50,152 nt of DNA from Thioploca sp. GTDB taxonomy: Bacteria > Pseudomonadota > Gammaproteobacteria > Beggiatoales > Beggiatoaceae. Below the pieces are notes generated by a model that was given only the letters and a program-made list of their open reading frames with translations, was not told where the DNA came from and searched no databases. This document shows positions 44,287 through 50,152 of the stretch, piece by piece (position 1 is the stretch's first letter; each line of letters begins with the position of its first letter). The position numbers and the translations under genes were made by a program. The stretch spans positions 1-50,152 of the forward strand of contig JAAUSR010000035.1 of assembly GCA_012032555.1 (NCBI GenBank), read 5' to 3'.

Positions 44287-44580
44287 TTAGGCTGCTAGCG
44301 GAGCCGGTTCGTGGCTATGACAACCTTTCGGGCAAACTCGGCCACAGGCGCCACAACCAATACAATCCATCGCATTAGCGATAGCCATCACCATATTATT
44401 ATCATCGTCTAGATCATCTCGATCCTCATCATCACCTTCATATTCCACTAATTCAAATACATTACGTGGACACACTTTATAGCAACGCCCACAACCAATA
44501 CATTTTTCTTGATTCAAGTTCACGACGAAGGTAGGAACCCATACGAGGCCACCTCGAGTTAATCCAGTGATGGTTGTCAT
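44287..44580 (-). CDS. fdxB: Ferredoxin III, nif-specific (2x[4Fe-4S])
   Basis: A small ferredoxin with two cluster motifs, CIGCGRCYKVCP and CIGCGACGRVCPKGC, separated by an acidic loop (GDDEDRDDLDDDNN). The start ITGLTRGGLVWVPTFV is the FdxB signature. It likely supplies electrons for nitrogenase cofactor assembly or to nitrogenase itself. Its start overlaps the end of the DUF683 gene by 4 bases, so the two are coupled. 97 aa. Confidence 0.95.
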   Translation of the reverse strand: MTTITGLTRGGLVWVPTFVVNLNQEKCIGCGRCYKVCPRNVFELVEYEGDDEDRDDLDDDNNMVMAIANAMDCIGCGACGRVCPKGCHSHEPAPLAA

Positions 44581-44801
44581 TGAATATCTCCTTGAGTTTG
44601 TATCGCCATCAGTTGGGCATTCGCTTCAGCCCAAGCACGACAGGCTTCATAAGTTGATTGTGCTATTAGCGGAATTTCTTCATAAGCTGCTGGCAAGCGT
44701 TCTTCGACCAGATCATGTAGTTGACCGGCCTGCTCGTTAGCAATCCGTTTAAGTTGCTTGACTTTTTTCTCTAATTGTTTCATTGCTGTGGTATCCATCA
44801 T
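44577..44801 (-). CDS. DUF683-family nif-associated protein
   Basis: 74 aa, all helical with an N-terminal coiled coil (LEKKVKQLKRIANEQAGQL) and DLVEERLPAAYEEIPLIA. This is the DUF683 (CCE_0567-like) family found in nif clusters after the DUF269 gene; the family may bind metal and dimerise. The 4-base overlap with fdxB and the 8-base gap from the DUF269 gene imply tight co-expression. Function in cofactor assembly is presumed from context. Confidence 0.88.
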   Translation of the reverse strand: MMDTTAMKQLEKKVKQLKRIANEQAGQLHDLVEERLPAAYEEIPLIAQSTYEACRAWAEANAQLMAIQTQGDIQ

Positions 44802-44809
44802 TGATCGCC

Positions 44810-45274
44810 TTATAAATGAGCAACTTCTGGATATTTGCCAACAAGCGTTAGTGCCGCCGCTAGCAACTGATCGGCTTCTGTTTGCATTTTTTCTAAACTA
44901 ATAAAACCAAAACGATGTGCATCCCGTAGGGTGCGATCTAGCACCAATAGCTTACCCACAGTGATAATTACCCGCCCAAAACCTTCATGAGTTAGGTTTA
45001 TCATGGGTACGGCCATTAATCCACACTGTTTCTCAATGAGGATAGCGATGGCGTTGTAGAAAACCTGAAGCCGCGATACGATTGCTTGGCTTGGATCGCC
45101 TATCACTGGAATTTGCCGCCGCTGTTGTTTGCTAATGACAAAAGGAGCTAACAAACGTTCTGCTGATTGATTGTCGTAAACACCATGGCTATCTAACGCA
45201 CGCATTTGTTTAACGATTTCACTAATAAAATCGGTCGTGACTAAAGCATCAGGTTCAATCGTAACGACACTCAT
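44810..45274 (-). CDS. NifX-associated protein (DUF269)
   Basis: 154 aa matching the DUF269 family: FISEIVKQMRALDSHGVYD, then LLAPFVISKQQRRQIPVIGD, GLMAVPMINLTHEGFGRVII and the end LRDAHRFGFISLEKM. DUF269 proteins lie next to nifX in diazotrophs and are thought to assist FeMo-cofactor synthesis or trafficking. It begins 4 bases inside the RseC-like gene, which separates it from nifX; normally it follows nifX directly. Confidence 0.92.
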   Translation of the reverse strand: MSVVTIEPDALVTTDFISEIVKQMRALDSHGVYDNQSAERLLAPFVISKQQRRQIPVIGDPSQAIVSRLQVFYNAIAILIEKQCGLMAVPMINLTHEGFGRVIITVGKLLVLDRTLRDAHRFGFISLEKMQTEADQLLAAALTLVGKYPEVAHL

Positions 45275-45717
45275 GATGAAAAATCTCCTGAAGTTGAAGA
45301 AGGTATCTGTACTGATGGGGTTATCGGTAATTGAGCTTGATAACGGTTCACTAAGCGAATGAAGATAAAACCGAACGTTAAGCCAGCCATGGCACCTATA
45401 ATCGCACTGCCATCACCACCACCAGCTAGAGTTACCAAGGCAGCACCTAATATCATCAAAGTAGCTGGCATCAAGTAGGCAAATAATCCGGCACGAAGCA
45501 AGGCTGGTTCAGCAACTACAATGGTTATCTTGTCGCCAATGTTAATTGCTTGATCGCAAGGCAGTGCAATAGTTGAACGCCGCTGCGCCAAAAATCGGCC
45601 AACTTCTGCTAGACCACAACCGCTTTGACAACTCATACAACCTTCAGTAGTTTTTATCCAAACTTGACCTGGTGTTTTATCAACTACCGTAGCTCTGATT
45701 GCAATCATTCTTGCCAA
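45271..45717 (-). CDS. RseC/MucC-like redox membrane protein inside the nif operon
   Basis: 148 aa with the N-terminal Cys motif GCMSCQSGCG (CxxCxxxC) and two membrane segments (about 71-92 and 100-118), then a cytoplasmic tail. This is the RseC family, related to the SoxR-reducing (Rsx/Rnf) system and to sigma-E control in enterics. RnfABCDGE complexes feed electrons to nitrogenase in many diazotrophs, so an RseC-like protein here probably helps Rnf. It overlaps nifX by 13 bases and DUF269 by 4, so it is a genuine member of the operon. Confidence 0.85.
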   Translation of the reverse strand: MARMIAIRATVVDKTPGQVWIKTTEGCMSCQSGCGLAEVGRFLAQRRSTIALPCDQAINIGDKITIVVAEPALLRAGLFAYLMPATLMILGAALVTLAGGGDGSAIIGAMAGLTFGFIFIRLVNRYQAQLPITPSVQIPSSTSGDFSS

Positions 45718-46127
45718 CCCTCTGCAGCCATCGTCGCAAATCGATCCGTTAGCGCTTGACGTTTAAAATACTTACTTAGCCAAGCAGGTGGGTTATCACT
45801 GCGCAGATGATATTGTAATTCTTCCAATAATTCTTTAATCGGTTTATTATTTTCGACTTTAATCGGTTGAATGTGATGTGCTAACAGTTGTTGAATAGCA
45901 GAACCACCAATTGCTTGACAATAAACCGCAGCACAACCTTCCAACAAGGCAATTTTAGTGGCTAACTTGTCTTCGTTACCGTCCATTCGTGCTGTGGTAA
46001 ATTCAACCACTTCAACCAGTTGAACGTGATTCGCTGCTACCTCGTAAAAAACCAAGGTTTCAGCTACGCCAAAATGTTGATTAACTTGTTGGCGATCATG
46101 GCTAGCAAAAGCGATCTTGATAGTCAT
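45705..46127 (-). CDS. nifX: Nitrogenase cofactor carrier NifX
   Basis: About 140 aa: TIKIAFASHDRQQVNQHFGVA is the NifX/NifB-C-terminus family start, with AETLVFYEV, and YCQAIGGSAIQQLL. NifX binds the NifB cofactor and passes FeMo-co precursors from NifE/N. The ATG at 46127 is used because it begins the family and lies 10 bases after the nifN stop; a longer frame to 46256 would overlap nifN. The C-terminal extension (about 110-140) is normal in this group. Confidence 0.93.
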   Translation of the reverse strand: MTIKIAFASHDRQQVNQHFGVAETLVFYEVAANHVQLVEVVEFTTARMDGNEDKLATKIALLEGCAAVYCQAIGGSAIQQLLAHHIQPIKVENNKPIKELLEELQYHLRSDNPPAWLSKYFKRQALTDRFATMAAEGWQE

Positions 46128-46137
46128 AGGCGTTGGC

Positions 46138-47529
46138 TCACGACTGATGAGTAGCCGCAAATGGCGTAATGACTTCTTCTGGACGGACTGCGTAACGGGA
46201 ATGGTATATCGGGATCTCATGAGATTGATGACTCGACAGTAAGTTAGCCAAATCAAACAAAGTTTGGCGGGTACCCCGATAGCCTATCCACAAGCGTTGG
46301 TAGCCACCAATTTGATCATATTGAGGAAAGCCTACCCGTAGCAGTGGGATATGTAAACGTTCTGCTACACCAACTGCATGGGAGTTACTGATAAGCAGTT
46401 GGGCACCTTGTGCTCGCGCTTGATTTTCTACATCTTCTAAATCACCCAGTTTAACTTCGGCAGTGGGCACTTCTTCCAGGATAGGCGCATTGGCTGGTGC
46501 AACTGCTGCGGTGATTTCAGCCCCCATTGCTTTAACTAAGCAACTCAAGGCATATAACAAATCGGGATCCGCTGCGATGGCGATACGCGCAAAACCCAAC
46601 ATAAAATGCGTATCCAACATGGCATCTTGTAGCTGGGCACGTTGTCGCTCGATTTTCTCCGGGACGGGTTGACCGCTGATCTGAGCTAAAGTCATGACTA
46701 AATGGTCGACTGCTTCTAACCCCATGAGACTATCAAACCGAAAATCAGGTACTTGAGTTCGTTCTTTAAGCCAATCTGCTGCGCTGTTAAGTGAACGACC
46801 GATGACTAAAGTGGCAACTGATTCACCTAAAGTCGTAAAAGCGGATACCGGCGTACCACCCACTGTAATTGGGCTGAAATCAACTTCTGGAAGATGCCCA
46901 TCAAGTGAATCCGCTAAATCAGGTATGATGATTGGCTGCAAGCCAAAAGCTTCAATCAGTTCTCGCAGGTGTTCCAAATCACCGGGGGTGAGTGCCGAAC
47001 CGACTAACACATTAATCTGTCGAAAGCGGCGTCCTGGTCGATTACCGGTGGTGGGAACTAAATGTTCGAGCAACGCTTTGACAGCGAGTGCGAAGCCACT
47101 TTCCAGACACCCCAGGTAATCGGGTGAATTAACCGGTACTACTGGGATCAAACGAAATTGCGGATAAGTATCATAGAAAGCTTTCACCAGACGATGGATA
47201 TCAGTACCCTGGGTTTCCGATAACCCGGTGGTTGGTAATCCAATTAGGGCCGGTTGGTTTTTTTCGGCAATCGTTTTTAGACCTTCGATCACATTGTCAT
47301 CCGCATTCATCACCGTACTAATCTGATCCATCGCGGTTGTCTGCAATGGAATTGGTTCGCGGAAATGGCGGACAAAAAAAACTTTGCCAAAAGCAGTACA
47401 ACCTTGAGAACCATGTAACATCGGAATAGCACGGTGAATACCCAAAAAAGCGAGGGCGGCACCAACCGATTGGCTCACTTTCAGCGGATTAACTGCTAGT
47501 GCTTTATTGCGTTTGTTGATCTTAGCCAT
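46138..47529 (-). CDS. nifN: Nitrogenase cofactor scaffold subunit NifN
   Basis: NifN pairs with NifE as the scaffold on which the cofactor precursor matures. It starts [21 protein letters not shown] with [18 protein letters not shown] and contains [14 protein letters not shown]-cluster-like Cys44 (QGCTAF) is present, while the other ligands are absent as expected. The end ([26 protein letters not shown]) matches the nitrogenase beta-like fold. Length 463 aa. Its ATG comes 1 base after the nifE stop. Confidence 0.96.
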   Translation of the reverse strand: MAKINKRNKALAVNPLKVSQSVGAALAFLGIHRAIPMLHGSQGCTAFGKVFFVRHFREPIPLQTTAMDQISTVMNADDNVIEGLKTIAEKNQPALIGLPTTGLSETQGTDIHRLVKAFYDTYPQFRLIPVVPVNSPDYLGCLESGFALAVKALLEHLVPTTGNRPGRRFRQINVLVGSALTPGDLEHLRELIEAFGLQPIIIPDLADSLDGHLPEVDFSPITVGGTPVSAFTTLGESVATLVIGRSLNSAADWLKERTQVPDFRFDSLMGLEAVDHLVMTLAQISGQPVPEKIERQRAQLQDAMLDTHFMLGFARIAIAADPDLLYALSCLVKAMGAEITAAVAPANAPILEEVPTAEVKLGDLEDVENQARAQGAQLLISNSHAVGVAERLHIPLLRVGFPQYDQIGGYQRLWIGYRGTRQTLFDLANLLSSHQSHEIPIYHSRYAVRPEEVITPFAATHQS

Positions 47530-47530
47530 C

Positions 47531-48940
47531 TCAATTTTTCTCTCTAACTGCTTTAATCACATTCGTCTTCCAGGGTGCTGGTCGACGCACAGCTTCCCAA
47601 ATTGGACTTTCTAAAGTGAGTGCTAATTGCCGGGCTAATTCCACCATGCCTTGATAGCCCGCGTAACCAAATTCACGTTCTTGATTAATATCTAAAAAAG
47701 GCAATCGGGCTTTAAGGGCAGTGAACATATTACGCCCCCCAGCAATCAGTAAGTCGGCTTGGTATTCCTTGACGATATCGAGCAAGGCGCGTGGATTACC
47801 ATCTTCAACCATATGGGCAGTTTCTCCCATAAGTTCCCGAATACGTGCTTTATCTTCCTCAGTTGATTTTTTCGTGCCAGTAGCAACGACCTCCATACCT
47901 AAGTCTTGCAGGGCAGAAACCACGGACCAAGATTTTACGCCACCGGTGTATAACAGCACGCGTTTACCTTGCAGCCGCTGCCGCCAAGGGGCTAATGCTT
48001 GGTTAGCACGCGTTTCTTCGCGGGATATCATGGCTTCTACCCGTTCAGTTAAGGCCGGATCATTGATTAAGCGAGCAAATTCTCGAAAGGTATTAGACGT
48101 ATCAACGAGGCCATAAAAGCTACCTTCAAACCAGGGAATGCCATAGCGATTTTTCAATTTACGGGCAACGTTCAGGATAGCTTTGGCGCAAACGACCATT
48201 GTAACTTCGGCGCGGTGCATCGTCTGGATTTCGTGAAAACGACTATCACCAGATAGCGTACCCAATACACGCAGTCCGATCTCATCAAATAGTGGTAATA
48301 CTTGCCAAAATTCTCCAGCAATATTGTATTCACCAATGAGGTTAACCTGGTGTACCGTTACCCCAGGACGTTGAGCTTCGGCTGGGATAGGATCCGGTTC
48401 GCGGGTACCAATGACATACTTGATCATGGTTTCACCAGCTAACCGATTACCCAAGTTCTTAGTTCCATAAAAACCAGCGGCATCAACTGGAACCACGGGT
48501 ACACCCCAACGTTCCTCAGCAGCTTTACAGACCGCTTCTAAATCGTCGCCGATCAAAGCGGGTACACAGGTGTTGTAAACAAATACTGCCGCGGGATGAT
48601 AACTATCAATCGCCTGTTTTATCGCATGAAATAGCCGTTTTTCTCCTCGACCCATAATGACATCTTGTTCAGTCAAATCAGTAGTCATCCCCGTCCGGTA
48701 CAATGCTCGGCCGGCCGATCGGCTACCGCGACTATCCCAAGATGATCCAGCGCAAGCGATAGCACCGTGGACAACATGGGCTACATCAGCAATGGGCAGT
48801 AGCGCAATTTGAGCGCCATCAAAAGAACACCCCCCGGCCGTAGCACCGGGTTTCAACCGGGAACAACCCGATTTACTTTTTTGATTATGAGCACAAGCTG
48901 GTTCATCGAGTAATTCAGCAATATTTTTTTTAGCGTACAT
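47531..48940 (-). CDS. nifE: Nitrogenase cofactor scaffold subunit NifE
   Basis: The alpha-like subunit of the FeMo-co scaffold. Early Cys residues ([28 protein letters not shown]) and [11 protein letters not shown]-like [37 protein letters not shown], and the later [20 protein letters not shown] are diagnostic. 469 aa. It is the second gene of the operon; the unrecognised gene at 49025 precedes it with an 84-base gap. No -24/-12 promoter is visible in that gap. Confidence 0.96.
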   Translation of the reverse strand: MYAKKNIAELLDEPACAHNQKSKSGCSRLKPGATAGGCSFDGAQIALLPIADVAHVVHGAIACAGSSWDSRGSRSAGRALYRTGMTTDLTEQDVIMGRGEKRLFHAIKQAIDSYHPAAVFVYNTCVPALIGDDLEAVCKAAEERWGVPVVPVDAAGFYGTKNLGNRLAGETMIKYVIGTREPDPIPAEAQRPGVTVHQVNLIGEYNIAGEFWQVLPLFDEIGLRVLGTLSGDSRFHEIQTMHRAEVTMVVCAKAILNVARKLKNRYGIPWFEGSFYGLVDTSNTFREFARLINDPALTERVEAMISREETRANQALAPWRQRLQGKRVLLYTGGVKSWSVVSALQDLGMEVVATGTKKSTEEDKARIRELMGETAHMVEDGNPRALLDIVKEYQADLLIAGGRNMFTALKARLPFLDINQEREFGYAGYQGMVELARQLALTLESPIWEAVRRPAPWKTNVIKAVREKN

Positions 48941-49024
48941 AACACTTACCCTGGTTCGATCTTAACCCACCTAATGAGATCTCAGATTTTACACCTATCA
49001 CCCTTGTTCAAATGGTTTTCCTGG

Positions 49025-49990
49025 TTAAATAGTATACGGTTGCTCAAGCCAAGCCTCGAGAACAGCTACATCTCGTTCAGCCAAATAGCGATAACCGGTT
49101 GTTAAGTCTTGCTTAACTGCTATAGCAATGTCGTAAGGAGTTAACTTTCCCGTTATCAAATGGAAGTACCAAGCAAAAGGATAACCCGCTGCTCGATCAA
49201 AAGCAGTCAGTTGTCGAGCTAAATCCAAACCATGAACATCGGCTTCCCAATGAAAATGACGCAGTTTACGGCTATGCCGAGATATGGGCACCGTCGTCAT
49301 AACAGTTTGACAATAACAATTAGCGTATTCACGCCAAGCGATAACCCAATGCGCACTGAAATGATTGCTGGCACCGGCACGACTAGCTGCCCATTCCTGT
49401 AAGAATCGTTGAATAGGAACTTCTGGTTCATCTGGACCAGTTAAACGACCCATCATCAGACGCATATCATCTATTTGCCGTAGCTGGTAGTGCGGCCTAG
49501 AAACCGTATGAAATGGCAAAGTATGTGGTTTAATGGGATCAATCAGTTCCGCCAGATCAATCGGTAGCGTATCAAAGTCTAGTAGGCGCCGATCTAATAC
49601 TTCTTGCAACTCTTCTACTTCTAACTGTAGAAATTCAGCTGGTTTTGAACCATAGGGTGCCACAAAGTAATGCGTTTTACCGACTAGGCGGGTAACCAAC
49701 AGTTCGTCTTGAGCATAGCAGTCAAAAAAGCAGCCCATATCACCCTGACAACGATCCAGTTCAATTTCTGCCCAGGCTGCTAAATCGTTGGTTATGCGGC
49801 TGCCATTTGAGCGAATCACACCCCCCGGTCGATACCAACCCTCTTGCGTACAAGCAAACTGAAAAGCATAACCAGTCAAGTGACGATCAATAGCGGCTAA
49901 TAAGTTGGTATGGTGAGGCCGGGGCGCTGCCGCCGCAATTTCCTCACTCAGCTGCGTTAAAATGGTTTCTTCTAGTACCAATGCTGTCAT
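49025..49990 (-). CDS. Unrecognised protein directly upstream of nifE
   Basis: 321 aa without a domain I can name. Notable: GYAFQFACTQEGWYRPGG, a Cys-rich patch RCQGDMGCFFDCYAQDE (CxxxxxCxxxC), and WREYANCYCQT. The second half has many His and Trp residues. It is co-directional with nifENX and likely part of the operon, as other nif-associated hypothetical genes occur upstream of nifE. No signal or membrane segment is visible, so it is cytoplasmic. The start has only a weak GAGAA ribosome site. Confidence 0.75.
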   Translation of the reverse strand: MTALVLEETILTQLSEEIAAAAPRPHHTNLLAAIDRHLTGYAFQFACTQEGWYRPGGVIRSNGSRITNDLAAWAEIELDRCQGDMGCFFDCYAQDELLVTRLVGKTHYFVAPYGSKPAEFLQLEVEELQEVLDRRLLDFDTLPIDLAELIDPIKPHTLPFHTVSRPHYQLRQIDDMRLMMGRLTGPDEPEVPIQRFLQEWAASRAGASNHFSAHWVIAWREYANCYCQTVMTTVPISRHSRKLRHFHWEADVHGLDLARQLTAFDRAAGYPFAWYFHLITGKLTPYDIAIAVKQDLTTGYRYLAERDVAVLEAWLEQPYTI

Positions 49991-50030
49991 GAAGCTATTC
50001 TCATCTGCTATTTTCGAACGCCAATTTTTT

Positions 50031-50152
50031 CTCGTTCCCGGGCTAGCGTGTCACTGCCATTAAGTTAAGCAGTTTACTTCCCCCGTCCTTACCAAGGAGG
50101 GGGTCGGGGGTGGTTTTAAAATCACTCAAATTCGGTAACATTTTTTTAACCA
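50031..50152. repeat. Foldback element, family B, cut by the window edge
   Basis: CTCGTTCCCGGGCTAGCGTG, then TCACTGCCATTAAGTTAAG and CCTTACCAAGGAGGGGG with GGGGTGGTTTT, repeat the left half of the element at 3036-3227. It begins 40 bases upstream of the gene at 49990, i.e. in front of the nif operon, and continues past the edge. No gene is seen in 49991-50152. Confidence 0.75.

Noticed and set aside
47721-48116. 131-codon plus-strand open frame over nifE
   Set aside because: Shadow of nifE on the opposite strand; no ribosome site or domain.
48941-49024. Sigma-54 promoter or NifA site before nifE
   Set aside because: No GG-N10-GC element and no TGT-N10-ACA site seen in the gap or just upstream of 49990; the nif promoter may lie beyond the right edge.
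1-50152. CRISPR arrays, rRNA, tRNA
   Set aside because: No regularly spaced identical direct repeats with unique spacers, and no tRNA cloverleaf or rRNA sequence noticed; the repeats seen are foldback or short tandem types.

Overview
The window (AT-rich, roughly 40% G+C by eye) looks like a chromosomal segment of a diazotrophic gammaproteobacterium. The dcw order (murD-murG-murC-murB-ddlB-ftsQ-ftsA-ftsZ-lpxC, then a DciA-like gene and an M23 peptidase), a petABC-sspB cluster and a nifEN/nifX/DUF269/DUF683/fdxB cluster are gammaproteobacterial arrangements. Abundant dispersed foldback repeats, GxxExxY and DUF29 genes and several large hybrid histidine kinases suggest a large sulfur bacterium of the Beggiatoa/Thioploca/Thiomargarita group (Thiotrichales). 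That placement is inference; the window has no rRNA or other phylogenetic anchor.

Layout. 1-5000 is a decayed, repeat-rich accessory zone. It holds a partial gene at the left edge, phased TAGGAAAAA repeats, a deleted second copy of part of the methylguanine methyltransferase gene, several foldback elements, a GxxExxY gene with a probable C-terminal frameshift, a Xre regulator, a small exported Cys-rich protein, an intact Ogt/MGMT gene, a broken DUF3226 gene and a DUF29 gene. 5118-11557 (minus) is an operon of three hybrid histidine kinases; the middle one is split by a one-base frameshift in its first receiver domain. 12064-13786 has ferritin (minus) and, divergently, a GcvR-like ACT protein and peptide deformylase. 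14274-26750 is the M23 peptidase, DciA-like gene and the dcw cluster; ftsW is not between murD and murG. 26926-32031 (plus) is an overlapping CopD-like / MoxR / 1247-aa multi-PAS hybrid kinase operon. 32421-36437 has a cNMP-CBS-DUF294 protein, a DnaQ-type exonuclease, a sulfotransferase with an unusual upstream leader, and a GspC-like protein. 36476-38629 is a GspD-like secretin. 39071-42241 is the cytochrome bc1 operon (petABC) and sspB, with a good promoter and a long leader in front. 42657-43403 is a methyltransferase. 43827-49990 (minus) is a nif cofactor-biosynthesis operon: an unrecognised gene, nifE, nifN, nifX, an RseC-like gene, DUF269, DUF683, FdxB ferredoxin and a second unrecognised gene. 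The right edge cuts a foldback element also found at 3036-3227.

How the genes work together. NifE/NifN form the FeMo-cofactor scaffold, NifX and the DUF269/DUF683 proteins handle cofactor intermediates, FdxB supplies electrons, and the embedded RseC-like membrane protein suggests a link to membrane electron transfer. The dcw block supplies UDP-MurNAc-peptide synthesis, lipid II formation and the FtsZ/A/Q division machinery; LpxC commits carbon to lipid A. Cytochrome bc1 is the respiratory core. The most notable items are the foldback families placed inside essential operons (murC/murG and petC/sspB spacers) and next to nif, the 43-bp inverted repeat in front of the GxxExxY gene, the RseC gene inside the nif operon, the MoxR-kinase overlap, and the structured leader of the sulfotransferase.
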